The notes: generated by a model from the letters alone, not told the origin. A stretch of DNA of 44,658 nt from Bacteroidota bacterium (GCA_021801605.1 JAJYXU010000002.1:1-44658), one strand, 5' to 3'; positions 1-9,269 are shown, counted from the first letter of the stretch. Numbers and translations: made by a program.

Positions 1-403
1 GCAAAGAAACCTGTGCAGTTTTTATAGCATCAACAAATTCTTGCTTACGAAATCTTTCCGGCGTTACATATAAGAGTTTAACTTTGCCATCAACGAATTT
101 TTTTAATCTATCTCTCCGTTGTTCCGGTTTAACAGTTGAATTGATAAACTCCGCCGGAATATTTTTCTTTTTAAGTGTATCAACCTGATCTTGCATCAGC
201 GCGATGAGCGGACTAATTACAATTGTACCGCCATCGAGCAGGAGAGCCGGAAGTTGATAACAGATTGATTTTCCGCCGCCGGTGGGCATTAGTACAAGGC
301 AATGTTTCCGATCGGTCAGCAGTCTGTTTATAATCTTTTCCTGCTCACCTCTAAAGGAAGTATGACCAAAATATTTTTGTAGAACTTCTTCCGGTATTAA
401 CAT
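1..403 (-). CDS. recQ: ATP-dependent DNA helicase RecQ, N-terminal part (cut by window edge)
   Basis: The reading frame starts at ATG 403 and runs off the left edge, giving about 134 N-terminal residues of a 3'-5' DNA helicase used in recombination and repair. RecQ-specific motif 0 (FRGEQ), the Walker A motif (MPTGGGKSICYQLPALL), motif Ia (VISPLIALMQDQV) and the VTPERF segment occur in the right order and spacing. The DEAH box, RQC and HRDC regions lie outside the window. It is divergently arranged from the methyltransferase gene at 488. Family assignment is secure; which RecQ paralogue this is cannot be decided from the N-terminus. Confidence 0.9.
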   Translation of the reverse strand, partial: MLIPEEVLQKYFGHTSFRGEQEKIINRLLTDRKHCLVLMPTGGGKSICYQLPALLLDGGTIVISPLIALMQDQVDTLKKKNIPAEFINSTVKPEQRRDRLKKFVDGKVKLLYVTPERFRKQEFVDAIKTAQVSL

Positions 404-456
404 TTTTGTTTTCTAAAATCCTGAAAGCAATTTATTATTTATACTGCATTAAAGCA

Positions 457-464
457 TATATTTG
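457..464 (+). promoter_or_regulatory. Putative Bacteroidota-type -7 box (TATATTTG)
   Basis: TATATTTG matches the TAnnTTTG -7 consensus of Bacteroidota primary sigma factors. It lies 23 bases before the GTG start of the methyltransferase gene in the recQ/rlmI divergent gap. No convincing -33 TTTG box is seen at the expected spacing, so this is a motif match only. Confidence 0.4.
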
Positions 465-487
465 CCTCAACAATAAAAAGAGAAGCA

Positions 488-1663
488 GTGACAAAAATAT
501 CATTAAGAAAAAACGAAGAACGGAGAGTAAAGCAAGGTCATCTCTGGATTTTCAGCAATGAAATAGAGAAGATTGACGGACAAACCTCCAATGGTGAAGT
601 TGTTCAAGTGTATGATTCCAAAAATAATTTTATCGGCTGCGGATTTTATAATGCTAATTCGCTTATAGCTGTTCGAATCATCTCGCACAAAGAAGAAGTT
701 GATCTCGAGAAACTATTTCGAGAACACTTGTACGCAGCATATAATTTTAGAAAAGCTGTCTATCCAAACCGTAATTCATTCCGGATGGTCTTCAGTGAAA
801 GTGATTTTTTGCCCGGACTTATTATTGATAAATACAACGACACATTTGTTCTTCAAGTCTATTCAGCCGGAATAGAAAAGTGGATCGAACTTATTGTGAA
901 TCTTCTAAAGGAAGAATTTTCCGCAAAGAATATATTTTCTAAAGGTGAAGAATATTTTCGCAAACTGGAAGGATTACCGGTTGAGAACAAAGTTTATCTT
1001 GGCGAGATGAACGAAGAAATTATTTCTGATGGCAACATTAAATACAAAATAAATTTTTCAACTGGACAAAAGACCGGATTCTATTTTGATCAGTGTGATA
1101 ATCGCGAGTTCTTCGGCAAATTATGCAAAGATAAATCCGTACTAGATTGTTTTTGCAACTCTGGTGGTTTCGGATTACATGCCGCCGTGAACAATGCAAA
1201 ATCCGTTGAGTTTGTGGATTCATCATCGGAAGCTATAAAAAATGTTCAAGAAAATTTTTCTCTTAACGGATTCAATAATAAAGCTGAGTTCATTCAATCG
1301 GATGTTTTCGATTATCTTGAAAAATGCAAAACCCAAAACAAAAAATTCGATATTATCAATTTAGATCCTCCTGCATTCGCTAAGAGTAAAAAGACAATTG
1401 CAACTGCAATCAAGGGATACGAAAAGTTGAACCGTTTGGCTATGGAATTATTGAATGATGGCGGAATGCTTTTTACTTCTTCCTGTTCATATCACCTTAC
1501 AGAAGAAATGTTTCTTGACGCAATCAACACAGCTGCTCTTAAAGCCGGAAAGAAAATTCAGCTGTTCTATTTTAATAATGCTTCGCTAGATCATCCTTCA
1601 CTTCCCGCGATGGAAGAAACAGTTTATCTAAAATTTGCAGTATTCAGAGTTTCATCCAAATAG
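488..1663 (+). CDS. rlmI: RlmI-type 23S rRNA (cytosine-C5) methyltransferase
   Basis: A 391-residue class I SAM-dependent RNA methyltransferase. The N-terminal ~80 residues look like a PUA RNA-binding domain (KNEERRVKQGHLWIFSNEI). The Rossmann domain carries the SAM-binding motif VLDCFCNSGGFGLHAA near residue 219 and the motif IV segment NLDPPAFAKSKK near residue 292, followed by SCSYHL. This domain order and length fit the RlmI/COG1092 family that methylates C1962 of E. coli 23S rRNA; the exact target base here is inferred. The GTG start keeps the full PUA domain and follows a putative promoter. The gene is monocistronic and converges on the tolC-like gene. Confidence 0.85.
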   Translation: MTKISLRKNEERRVKQGHLWIFSNEIEKIDGQTSNGEVVQVYDSKNNFIGCGFYNANSLIAVRIISHKEEVDLEKLFREHLYAAYNFRKAVYPNRNSFRMVFSESDFLPGLIIDKYNDTFVLQVYSAGIEKWIELIVNLLKEEFSAKNIFSKGEEYFRKLEGLPVENKVYLGEMNEEIISDGNIKYKINFSTGQKTGFYFDQCDNREFFGKLCKDKSVLDCFCNSGGFGLHAAVNNAKSVEFVDSSSEAIKNVQENFSLNGFNNKAEFIQSDVFDYLEKCKTQNKKFDIINLDPPAFAKSKKTIATAIKGYEKLNRLAMELLNDGGMLFTSSCSYHLTEEMFLDAINTAALKAGKKIQLFYFNNASLDHPSLPAMEETVYLKFAVFRVSSK

Positions 1664-1665
1664 AA

Positions 1666-1694
1666 AAATGTTGGGGAGTTTTTCCTCAGCATTT
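1666..1694 (+). terminator. Hairpin after rlmI, possible terminator
   Basis: AAATG-TTGGGGA can pair with TCCTCAGCATTT across a short T-rich loop, using some G-U pairs, immediately after the rlmI stop. There is no clear U-tract afterwards, so it may only stabilise the 3' end of the transcript. Confidence 0.4.
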
Positions 1695-1710
1695 CTAAGT
1701 GAATCAATTT

Positions 1711-1811
1711 AGGGTAATTCCAAAAACTATCTTTTGCAAAAATTTAACGCGGAGAACGCAAAGAATAAGTAAAGTCCGCAGAAGATATTGAAGTTATTGG
1801 AACTACCCTTT
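1711..1811 (+). repeat. ~101-bp palindrome-ended element, non-coding copy
   Basis: This sequence begins AGGGTAATTCC and ends GGAACTACCCTTT, so its ends are inverted repeats. It is nearly identical along its whole length to 12258-12359, with about five substitutions and one missing base. Here it lies between the convergent 3' ends of rlmI and the tolC-like gene. The interior carries AACGCGGAGAACGCAAAG. No ORF of its own was found, so it resembles a MITE or palindromic dispersed element. Confidence 0.85.
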
Positions 1812-1821
1812 AGAACCTTTT

Positions 1822-3153
1822 TCATTCTGTCTTCAATATTCCTAATGCGCTTAAAAATCCAAACTGTCTAAAAACGTAGTTAGATTCGGCGGCAATAGTA
1901 TTATTGCTAGCTTGAAGGTAATCTCTGTATGCCTGCTGTTGATCAATAAAAGTTGCAGTACCAAGAACATAAGAATCTTTTTTAATTGACCATGTTTCTT
2001 TTGCCGACTTCAGAGCCGCCTTTGAAACTTCTAATTCTAATTTTGCTGATTGCAAATCTATTACTGCATTTTTAACATCGCTTTTAATCTGCCTTTCTAA
2101 TGCAGTTAAATCTTCATTACTATTCTTTATTTGGACCTGTGCTGATTGCATTGAAAACTCAGTATTCCAACGTGAAAAAATCGGTAAGTTGAAAGAAAGA
2201 CCGAAACTAAAAACTTTTCGGTTGAAGAGATTTGAAGGTTGTGTAGCGCTGGATGAAAAACTGTAGTTGCTGGATAAACTTGGTAAGAGACCGCTTTTCG
2301 CAATGGTCAATTGATACTCGGCACTCAGCAATTTAGCTTTTTGACTTTGGTAATCGTTTCTATTATTGAGTGCAGTCTGGTAAACACTATCGATGTTGTT
2401 TAAATATGCTGCTGATTCCGGTATATAAGTAGAATCCATCTCGAAAGTATATTCTTTCAATACATCTTTAGATAGATAATTCAACAAATTGATTTTTGCT
2501 TTTTCATAATTGTTCTTAGCTTGTAAATATGAAAGCTGGGAATTGGAAGTTTGATATTCCTGTGAATAAAGATCAACGTTTGCTTTCATTCTTAAGTCGT
2601 ACATTTCTTTCACTTTTTGAAGCATATCAGCGTTGTACTTTTGATCTTCCTTTTGAAAACTAAGAATCTTTTCATTATTAACAACTGTAACAAAAAGATT
2701 TACTGTTTGTAATACAACATCCTGCCGTAATTTATTCAAATCATACTTAGCCGATTGGAGATCATTTTTCTTTTGGTTCAAGGTGGTTATGTTTGAAAGT
2801 CCATCAAAAAGAGTAAAGTTTCCTCCGAGAGATACGCTATAATTTCGAGAATCGGTTTCAGTAGCCGGGAGGTTTTGCGGCTGACCATAAAAATCAAGTA
2901 CAGTACTGCCCGAACTGCTTGTTCGCTGCCAGTTCCATCCACTATTAAGATTTAATGTTGGCAGAAAGTTTCCATACGCATTTTTCACAGCCGCGTTGGA
3001 GGTTTCTAAATTATTGTTGCTTTTTACAATTGAAGTATTTTGATTTAACGCGGTTGTAATAGCGCTGCTCAAAGTGATTTTTTCTTGCGCATTAACTTGA
3101 ATTAAACTCGTCAATGTGAAAATAGAGATGAAAATTATTTTTACATACTTCAT
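1822..3153 (-). CDS. TolC-family outer-membrane efflux protein
   Basis: Predicted 443-residue outer-membrane channel of the TolC/OEP family, the exit duct for the MacAB-like pump encoded just upstream. A signal peptide (MKYVKIIFISIFTLTSLIQVNAQ-like, cleavage after NAQ) is followed by two repeated halves rich in heptad-like helices and alternating beta segments. ATG 3153 is preferred over a longer TTG start because it begins directly at the signal peptide and has AGGA upstream. It is the last gene of a five-gene minus-strand operon, 9 bases or so beyond the permease stop once its leader is included. The transported substrate cannot be read from sequence. Confidence 0.85.
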   Translation of the reverse strand: MKYVKIIFISIFTLTSLIQVNAQEKITLSSAITTALNQNTSIVKSNNNLETSNAAVKNAYGNFLPTLNLNSGWNWQRTSSSGSTVLDFYGQPQNLPATETDSRNYSVSLGGNFTLFDGLSNITTLNQKKNDLQSAKYDLNKLRQDVVLQTVNLFVTVVNNEKILSFQKEDQKYNADMLQKVKEMYDLRMKANVDLYSQEYQTSNSQLSYLQAKNNYEKAKINLLNYLSKDVLKEYTFEMDSTYIPESAAYLNNIDSVYQTALNNRNDYQSQKAKLLSAEYQLTIAKSGLLPSLSSNYSFSSSATQPSNLFNRKVFSFGLSFNLPIFSRWNTEFSMQSAQVQIKNSNEDLTALERQIKSDVKNAVIDLQSAKLELEVSKAALKSAKETWSIKKDSYVLGTATFIDQQQAYRDYLQASNNTIAAESNYVFRQFGFLSALGILKTE

Positions 3154-3192
3154 CAGATCATCCTGAAATTTATTAATAGACAAATTATTTTT

Positions 3193-4413
3193 TTACTCAT
3201 ACCTTAATGCATCGATGGGGTTAAGTGCAGATGCTTTTCGTGCGGGGTAAAATCCAAAAAATATTCCTATGGCTCCTGCAAATCCAAATGCTATCATTAT
3301 TATCTGCGGTTTAATATATGCCGATTGATCGGTGTAATGATTCAAAATATAAGCTATCAAAAAAGATAGTCCTACGCCTATTACTCCTCCGGATAAACTT
3401 AGAACAATAGCTTCGGTTAAAAACTGAATTAGAATATCCGAAGACCTTGCACCTACGGAGAGCCGTATTCCAATTTCTCTAGTTCTTTCCGTTACCGAGA
3501 CCAGCATGATATTCATAATTCCTATTCCTCCTACAACAAGCGAAACACCTGCAACAGAGGCAAGAAGAATTGTTAAGATACGCGATGTGGCTGTTGCAGT
3601 CTCAGATAAATCAGATTGATCTTGAATAGTAAAATCATCTTCTTCGCTCGGGGTTAGTTTGTGCGATTCTCTCATTATACTTCTTAATTCTGCTATTACA
3701 GCCGGAATTTTATCGTTAGAAATTGCACTTACTTGTATAGAACCGATACGCATATGATCTCCGGAGAGGCGGTCTCCAACTGTTCTGGAAGGAGCCAAAA
3801 TAATATCATCATTGCTCGTACCTTGTGCACTTTGTCCTTTTGGTTTAAGTGTGCCTATAACTCTAAACGGAACGCTGCGAATTCTAATTTGCTGTCCTAC
3901 AGGGTCTTCGTTTGGAAATAAATTTTTCACTACATCGGCACCCAGAACACAGACTTTAGACCTTGCCATAACATCTCTTTCTGTAAAAAATTCACCGCTT
4001 GCTAAAGACCAAGAACGAATTTCTAGATAATCCGGTGAAACACCTTGTATTCTTGTAAACCAATTTCCCACTCCACCTATTACTTGTCCTCCCGAAAATA
4101 CAATCGGTGTAACACCTTTAATTAGAGTTGCTTCGTTTTTAATTTTGTCAACATCATCCCAAGTAAATCTGTTAAAAGTTCCGGAACCTCTATTAACACC
4201 GCCCGTTGTTGAAGCGCCCGGTGTAATAATTATTAGGTTAGAACCGAGTGATGCAATCTGCTGTTCAACCTTTAATTGGGCGCCGTCACCAATAGCAACC
4301 ATAACAACAACAGCTGCTACTCCAATGATAATACCCAGCGCTGTAAGTAAACTTCTCAACCTCGATCTCATGATACTTCTTGTTGCAACTTTTAATATAA
4401 TTTTAGCTTTCAT
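3193..4413 (-). CDS. MacB-type ABC transporter permease (FtsX-like)
   Basis: A 406-residue inner-membrane permease of the MacB/FtsX family. It has an N-terminal transmembrane helix followed by GVAAVVVMVAIGDGAQ, a large periplasmic MacB core domain (about residues 50-250), then three C-terminal transmembrane helices with the conserved IGIMNIMLVSVTERTREIGIRLSVGA segment and the ending PARKASALNPIDALRYE. Unlike E. coli MacB, the ATPase is a separate gene upstream. Together with the adaptor and TolC-like genes it should form a tripartite mechanotransmission-type exporter of peptides, lipids or drugs. Confidence 0.9.
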   Translation of the reverse strand: MKAKIILKVATRSIMRSRLRSLLTALGIIIGVAAVVVMVAIGDGAQLKVEQQIASLGSNLIIITPGASTTGGVNRGSGTFNRFTWDDVDKIKNEATLIKGVTPIVFSGGQVIGGVGNWFTRIQGVSPDYLEIRSWSLASGEFFTERDVMARSKVCVLGADVVKNLFPNEDPVGQQIRIRSVPFRVIGTLKPKGQSAQGTSNDDIILAPSRTVGDRLSGDHMRIGSIQVSAISNDKIPAVIAELRSIMRESHKLTPSEEDDFTIQDQSDLSETATATSRILTILLASVAGVSLVVGGIGIMNIMLVSVTERTREIGIRLSVGARSSDILIQFLTEAIVLSLSGGVIGVGLSFLIAYILNHYTDQSAYIKPQIIMIAFGFAGAIGIFFGFYPARKASALNPIDALRYE

Positions 4414-4425
4414 AAATAATTCCTT

Positions 4426-5178
4426 CTATTCTGATATTTCAGCTGTAGCTTTAACTCTTATTAATTCCTCTTCAGCATCAAGCCGGTCTTTAATTATAGT
4501 ATCTTTTATAACTCTACCATCTCGCATTTCAATTATTCTTTTAGCAAAAGCGGCAAAATCTCTTTCATGTGTAACCATTATAATTGTAATCCCTTCTTCA
4601 TTTAACTTTTGAAAGAGATTAAATACCTCAACAGATGTTACACTATCCAAGTTACCGGTAGGTTCATCGGCTAGAATCAAAGAGGGTTCGTTTACTAAAG
4701 CTCTTGCAAGAGCAACTCTTTGCTGTTGACCTCCGGAAAGTTGACTTGGTATGTGATGTATTCTATCGGCAAGACCCACTCTCTTTAGTGCTTCCAAAGC
4801 CTGTTTTTGATGATCTTTAATTTTTTCCAACCGATCGTACATCAAGGGGAGTTCAACATTTTCCAAGGCAGTTGTACGCGGTAATAAATTGAATCCTTGA
4901 AAAACAAAACCGATTTTCTGATTACGAATATTAGCGTATTCATTTTGAGGAAGTTTGCTTGTGTTAATGCCGTCAAGAAAATAATCGCCTGAAGTAGGCA
5001 TGTCCAAACATCCCAACAAATTCATTAGGGTAGATTTACCGGAACCCGAGGCACCCATGATGGCAACAAATTCACCTTTGTGGATAGTTATGTTAACTGA
5101 TTTCAAAGCGTGAACATCAACTTCGCCAACAATATATGTTTTGGTAAGGTCAACAGTTTTAATTAAAATATTTTCCAA
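4426..5178 (-). CDS. MacB/LolD-type ABC transporter ATP-binding protein
   Basis: A 250-residue ABC ATPase that powers the adjacent permease. Walker A (GASGSGKST), Q-loop ([11 protein letters not shown]), signature ([15 protein letters not shown]), Walker B ([12 protein letters not shown]) and the H-loop (VTHERD) are all intact, and the sequence is of the LolD/MacB subfamily. The start is TTG 5178, which has an AGGAG Shine-Dalgarno sequence seven bases upstream. About 25 residues follow the usual ATPase end ([18 protein letters not shown]...), a short charged C-terminal extension. Confidence 0.92.
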   Translation of the reverse strand: MENILIKTVDLTKTYIVGEVDVHALKSVNITIHKGEFVAIMGASGSGKSTLMNLLGCLDMPTSGDYFLDGINTSKLPQNEYANIRNQKIGFVFQGFNLLPRTTALENVELPLMYDRLEKIKDHQKQALEALKRVGLADRIHHIPSQLSGGQQQRVALARALVNEPSLILADEPTGNLDSVTSVEVFNLFQKLNEEGITIIMVTHERDFAAFAKRIIEMRDGRVIKDTIIKDRLDAEEELIRVKATAEISE

Positions 5179-5192
5179 AGTTTGTCTCCTAA

Positions 5193-6524
5193 TTAAAATC
5201 CTCTGCCAGGACCGCGATTACCACCTTGAGGTGTTGGGTTAAATGGATTTGTACTTGTTGACGAAGCAGGATCGTCATTTTCAATAATTCCGGAAATAAC
5301 TTTCATTCCTTCTTTTAGATTTCTGCTTCTGAGAATTTCTGTATTTTTCCCATCTGTTAATCCTGCCACAAACATGCTCATCTGCAATTTATTATTTTCA
5401 TCAAAGTACCAAACTCTGTTAGCATTACTACGTCTTCTTTGACCGCCGTTTACGCCACCCATTGCATTCTGTCCACCGAAGTTTCCTCCACCGCCCATAG
5501 ATCCTTGACCGAATTGTCCGCCGCTTCTTTGTTCTTGCATTTTTTTCTTAACGCTATCCGGAAGGCTTGCCATTTCTTTTTCTCTATTTTTCTGATACTC
5601 AGCCGCCATCTCATCAGTAGGTTGAAACCGAAGAGCGACATTCGGAACAAGGAGTACATTCTCTCTAAAATCAACATAGAAATCCACTGTTGCAGTCATT
5701 CCCGGTAATAAAAGTTTATCTTTATTATCAGCTTTAACAACCACAACATAGCTAACCACGTTTGATACAACGTTTGGATTCAATCTGATTTGCATTACCT
5801 CACCGTCAAATCTTTTATTTGGCTGAGATTGAACAGTGAATTGAACCTTTTGCCCCATCTTAATCTGTCCGATATCGCTTTCATCAACATTAGTTAATAT
5901 CCGCATTGATGAAAGATCCTCAGCAATTGTAAAAATAGTTGGCGATGATAGACTTGCCGCTACGGTTTGACCTTCTTCAACCGCCCTATTTATAATCGTT
6001 CCTGAGATAGGTGCATAGATATATGCGTAATTCAAATTTAATTTAGCCCTTTCAAGCGCAGTAATGGCAGATTTCTGAGCGGCAAGTAAAACTTGAACGT
6101 TGGTTTTGGATGCAATAAAATCTACTTCATTCATAAAATTCTTTTCATACAGCTGTTTATTTCTTTCATGCACAGCAACAGCCTGGTCGTACAGTGCTTT
6201 GGCTTTATCAAGACTTGATTGAGCATCTCTTACAGACGCAGCCAAGACCACTGTATCTAAAACAGCAATCAACTGTCCTTTTCTAACCTGACTATTGAAA
6301 TCCACAAGTAGTCTGTCAATTTTACCGGAGACTTGAGTTCCAACATCAACAGTTTTTATTGCCTGAATTGTTCCTGAACTACTGATAATAACATTTAAAT
6401 TACCTCTTGTAATTTGTACGTAACTGAATTTTGTTGCTTTACCATCGCCGCTGAAAAACAAAAAGTATGCAACTACTAATAAACCTATAATTACAGCTGA
6501 AATAATAATTGTTTTCTTTTTCAT
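5193..6524 (-). CDS. MacA-type periplasmic adaptor (membrane fusion protein)
   Basis: A 443-residue HlyD/MacA-family adaptor that bridges the inner-membrane transporter and the outer-membrane channel. The order is an N-terminal membrane anchor ([20 protein letters not shown]), a biotinyl-lipoyl half ([19 protein letters not shown]), a coiled-coil hairpin around residues 90-165, the second lipoyl half ([22 protein letters not shown]), and beta-barrel plus membrane-proximal regions. A glycine/glutamine/asparagine-rich insertion near residues 335-370 ([16 protein letters not shown]...) and a Gly/Pro/Asn-rich C-terminus are unusual low-complexity additions. ATG 6524 is preferred to the longer TTG start. 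Confidence 0.9.
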   Translation of the reverse strand: MKKKTIIISAVIIGLLVVAYFLFFSGDGKATKFSYVQITRGNLNVIISSSGTIQAIKTVDVGTQVSGKIDRLLVDFNSQVRKGQLIAVLDTVVLAASVRDAQSSLDKAKALYDQAVAVHERNKQLYEKNFMNEVDFIASKTNVQVLLAAQKSAITALERAKLNLNYAYIYAPISGTIINRAVEEGQTVAASLSSPTIFTIAEDLSSMRILTNVDESDIGQIKMGQKVQFTVQSQPNKRFDGEVMQIRLNPNVVSNVVSYVVVVKADNKDKLLLPGMTATVDFYVDFRENVLLVPNVALRFQPTDEMAAEYQKNREKEMASLPDSVKKKMQEQRSGGQFGQGSMGGGGNFGGQNAMGGVNGGQRRRSNANRVWYFDENNKLQMSMFVAGLTDGKNTEILRSRNLKEGMKVISGIIENDDPASSTSTNPFNPTPQGGNRGPGRGF

Positions 6525-6571
6525 AAGTGTTCTCAAGTTCTATGTATGATATTTAATTAGAAATACATTTA

Positions 6572-6925
6572 TTACTGTCTATTTCTGCCCTGTCCCTGCA
6601 TTCTGTTCTTTCTTTCTTCCATCATTTTTTTAAGTTCTTCTTTCTGAGCCGGTTTTAAGAATTTCAGAATCCCATCATTTGTTTCTTTATTGATTTTCAT
6701 CATTTCATCTCTAAAATTCTCCATGTTACCGCTGTCTCTCATCTTCTGCATCTTCTGTTCCGACTTAAGTAAAATGGCATCAACTTTTTTTGTCTGATCC
6801 GCATCCAATTTTAGTCTTTCCTGATATTGTTTAACTCTTTCTTCGTGTGTCATCCGTCCTTGGGCAGTTATAGCCATTGAAGAGACAAAAAGAATTAAAG
6901 CGAAAAATAAAATTGCTCGTTTCAT
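6572..6925 (-). CDS. Spy/CpxP-like small periplasmic protein
   Basis: A 117-residue exported protein. A signal peptide ending near MAITAQG precedes an entirely helical, Met/Lys/Glu/Gln-rich domain (RLKLDADQTKKVDAIL, then FLKPAQKEELKKMMEERKNRM) that resembles the LTxxQ repeats of the Spy/CpxP family of periplasmic chaperones and envelope-stress sensors. The ATG has a good AAGGAG site. It is the first gene of the export operon, which suggests a role in envelope homeostasis or sensing linked to the pump. Similarity to Spy is judged from pattern, not from an alignment. Confidence 0.65.
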   Translation of the reverse strand: MKRAILFFALILFVSSMAITAQGRMTHEERVKQYQERLKLDADQTKKVDAILLKSEQKMQKMRDSGNMENFRDEMMKINKETNDGILKFLKPAQKEELKKMMEERKNRMQGQGRNRQ

Positions 6926-6996
6926 TTTTTACTCCTTATATGTTTGTTCATTAAATAAACTTGTTAAGTCAATTATATTTTGTTCACAGCTTATAC

Positions 6997-7039
6997 ACAT
7001 CGTAAATAGTACTGGTTTAATCAAAATTATTTGCGATGT
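6997..7039. promoter_or_regulatory. Inverted repeat in the divergent pump/moxR control region
   Basis: ACATCGTAAATA (6997-7008) and TATTTGCGATGT (7028-7039) form 12-bp inverted arms with one mismatch, separated by 19 bases. They lie 72 bases before the Spy-like gene on the minus strand. The arrangement fits an operator for a dimeric regulator or a cruciform, but no regulator gene is adjacent. Confidence 0.35.
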
Positions 7040-7207
7040 CTGTCGTAATTATCCTACAATTTTCTATTTCTACATATTTGATAAAATTTGTGCATTATTA
7101 TTAGCGACATTGCGGTTAATAGTCCAGCAGAGGAAAAATTTTTAAGATTTTTTAACATTTGAATTAGGTTAAAGAGGAAGACTTCGCAATTCTATTTTTC
7201 ATTTTCT

Positions 7208-7215
7208 TATATTTG
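7208..7215 (+). promoter_or_regulatory. Putative -7 box of the moxR-bat operon
   Basis: TATATTTG fits the Bacteroidota TAnnTTTG -7 consensus and is followed by a ~100-base leader up to moxR. The 400-base gap 6926-7326 contains this box, the inverted repeat at 6997-7039 and a leader hairpin, and no gene that I can support. No clear -33 element is seen. Confidence 0.4.
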
Positions 7216-7258
7216 CCCGGCAAAAAAAAATGCAGCTATTAACAGATTTTAACTAATT

Positions 7259-7289
7259 CTACGAAACCAGATTGAGTTTCGGTTTGTAG
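7259..7289 (+). promoter_or_regulatory. Hairpin in the moxR leader
   Basis: CTACGAAACC and GGTTTGTAG can pair (one bulge) around a short loop in the predicted 5' untranslated leader, 37 bases before the moxR start. It could be a stability or control hairpin; no known riboswitch was recognised. Confidence 0.3.
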
Positions 7290-7326
7290 AAAAACATCCG
7301 AATTATAAAAACAGTGAGGGTTCAAA

Positions 7327-8310
7327 TTGGATATTACAGCACTCAATGAAAAAATTAGAAGAGAGAGTGAGTTCATTGATCTTCTTTTCAACGAAATTGG
7401 TAAGACAATAGTTGGACAGAAAGCAATGCTTGAGCGTCTTGTTGTTGGTTTGCTTGGCAACGGACACGTTTTACTAGAAGGAGTACCTGGTTTAGCAAAA
7501 ACTCTTGCAATCAAATCTCTCGCCGCTTCAATGAAAGCAAAATTTCAACGCATACAATTTACTCCGGATCTTCTTCCGGCAGATTTAATTGGAACACTGA
7601 TTTATAATCAGAAAGACGGAAACTTTGCAATTAAGAAGGGACCAATCTTTGCTAACTTTATTCTTGCCGATGAAATTAACCGTGCGCCCGCTAAAGTTCA
7701 AAGCGCGCTGCTTGAAGCAATGCAGGAACGGCAAGTGACTATTGGTGAATCAACCTTCAAGTTAGATGACCCGTTTCTTGTTCTTGCTACACAAAATCCT
7801 ATTGAGCAGGAAGGCACATATCCGTTGCCGGAAGCGCAGGTAGATCGTTTTATGCTGAAGGTTAAGATTACTTATCCAAGCCGCGAAGAAGAAAAAAAAA
7901 TTATGAAGATGAATACAACTTCTGATAACGCTTCAATTAACGCTGTCATCAATCCGGAAGATATTTTAAGGGCGCGTAAACTTGTTCAAGAAATTTATGT
8001 TGACGAAAAAATTGAGAAATATATTCTTGATATAGTATTCGCAACCAGAAACCCGAAAGATTTTGGATTAGATGAATTAACGGATTTAATTAGTTACGGC
8101 GGATCGCCCCGCGCATCTATCAACCTTGCACTCGGCGCACGGGCTATGGCTTTCATACGCCGCAGAGGTTATGTAATTCCGGAAGATGTTCGTTCGATTT
8201 GTTCCGATGTTATGCGACATCGTATTGCCGTTACATATGAAGCCGAAGCTGAAGATATAACTTCCGAAACAATTATTTCGAAGATACTTAACAAAATTGA
8301 GGTTCCTTGA
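7327..8310 (+). CDS. moxR: MoxR-family AAA+ ATPase
   Basis: A 327-residue AAA+ ATPase of the MoxR family, which acts as a chaperone with VWA-domain partners. It shows Walker A (GVPGLAKT), Walker B (FILADEINRAPAKVQSALLEAMQERQ), sensor 1 (LATQNPIEQEGTYPLPEAQVDRF) and the C-terminal lid (GGSPRASINLALGARAMAFIRRRGYVIPEDVR). The start is TTG 7327 with GAGGG upstream. As first gene of the Bat operon it is expected to work with the DUF58 protein and the BatA/BatB VWA proteins that follow. In Bacteroides such operons influence aerotolerance; the molecular job is still not well defined. Confidence 0.95.
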   Translation: MDITALNEKIRRESEFIDLLFNEIGKTIVGQKAMLERLVVGLLGNGHVLLEGVPGLAKTLAIKSLAASMKAKFQRIQFTPDLLPADLIGTLIYNQKDGNFAIKKGPIFANFILADEINRAPAKVQSALLEAMQERQVTIGESTFKLDDPFLVLATQNPIEQEGTYPLPEAQVDRFMLKVKITYPSREEEKKIMKMNTTSDNASINAVINPEDILRARKLVQEIYVDEKIEKYILDIVFATRNPKDFGLDELTDLISYGGSPRASINLALGARAMAFIRRRGYVIPEDVRSICSDVMRHRIAVTYEAEAEDITSETIISKILNKIEVP

Positions 8311-8328
8311 TTTTAGTTCTTGATCTTA

Positions 8329-8373
8329 CACTTGCTCTTGTTCTTAAAAGCAGATCAAGATCATGAGCAAGTG
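8329..8373. repeat. Inverted repeat between moxR and the DUF58 gene
   Basis: CACTTGCTC (8329-8337) and GAGCAAGTG (8365-8373) are perfect 9-bp arms with a 27-base loop. The rest of the 83-base gap consists of CTTGATCTT- and CTTGCTCTTG-like short repeats. It may be a degenerate palindromic element or an intra-operon hairpin. Confidence 0.4.
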
Positions 8374-8393
8374 CAAGAAAAAAATGAATTGAT

Positions 8394-9269
8394 ATGCTTA
8401 CAAAAGAATTATTAAAACAAGTAAAACAAATCGAGATTCGAACTCGCGGAATTGTGAACGATGTCTTCTCTGGTGAATACCATTCGGTTTTCAAAGGGAG
8501 AGGAATGGAATTCTCCGAAGTTCGTGAATATTATTTCGGCGATGATATTCGTAATATAGATTGGAATGTAACCGCAAGGTTCGGTCATCCTTACATCAAA
8601 ATATTTGAAGAGGAACGTGAATTAACCGTAATGCTTCTTGTTGATATGAGCGGTTCACTTGTTTTTGGCTCTGTTGAAAAAACAAAACAACAGATTGCGG
8701 CGGAGTTGAGCGCAATACTTGCATTCTCTGCGTTGAAGAATAATGATAAAGTTGGATTAATTTTATTCACGGATAGAATTGAAAAATTTGTTCCGCCAAG
8801 AAAAGGTAAAAGCCATTCGCTTAGAATTATCCGGGAAGTTCTTTCTTTCGAGCCGCAAGGAAAAGCAACAAGCATTCGTCAAGCTCTCGAATATTTTAAT
8901 CATACGATTAAAAAGAAAGCCATTGTATTTTTGATTTCCGATTATATTGACAGCGGCTACGAAAAAATTTTACGAATTGTTGGAAAGAAACATGATCTAA
9001 TTGGCATTGTTCTGCGAGACGTTCGTGAAAAATCTTTAATAGATGCAGGATTAATTAAATTCCGTGATGCTGAAACCGGAGAGATTCGTTTTTTAGATAC
9101 CAGCGATAAGTCGGTTCGTAAATCTATAACAGATGAACATAAGCGGTGGATGGAATACCGCAGGCAACTTTTCCTTTCGGGCAGATTGGATTCGATTGAT
9201 ATAGAAACATCCGGATCATATATCAAGCCGCTTGTTGATTTCTTTAAGCTGAGGGAAAAAAGATGGTAA
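8394..9269 (+). CDS. DUF58 domain protein of the Bat operon
   Basis: A 291-residue soluble protein of the DUF58 family, which has a von Willebrand A-like fold. The hallmark FSEVREYYFGDDIRNIDWNVTARFGHPYIKIFEEERELTVMLL-type core is present (given here only as the family signature, residues ~45-85) and is followed by the MIDAS-like motif DMSGS. The typical partner gene moxR is immediately upstream, and the stop overlaps the next gene by seven bases. Substrate and partner are not known beyond the MoxR association. Confidence 0.9.
   Translation: MLTKELLKQVKQIEIRTRGIVNDVFSGEYHSVFKGRGMEFSEVREYYFGDDIRNIDWNVTARFGHPYIKIFEEERELTVMLLVDMSGSLVFGSVEKTKQQIAAELSAILAFSALKNNDKVGLILFTDRIEKFVPPRKGKSHSLRIIREVLSFEPQGKATSIRQALEYFNHTIKKKAIVFLISDYIDSGYEKILRIVGKKHDLIGIVLRDVREKSLIDAGLIKFRDAETGEIRFLDTSDKSVRKSITDEHKRWMEYRRQLFLSGRLDSIDIETSGSYIKPLVDFFKLREKRW

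Noticed and set aside
4145-4612. 155-codon plus-strand frame opposite the MacB-like genes
   Set aside because: It crosses the junction of two clear minus-strand genes and has Ser/Ile/Leu-rich antisense composition.
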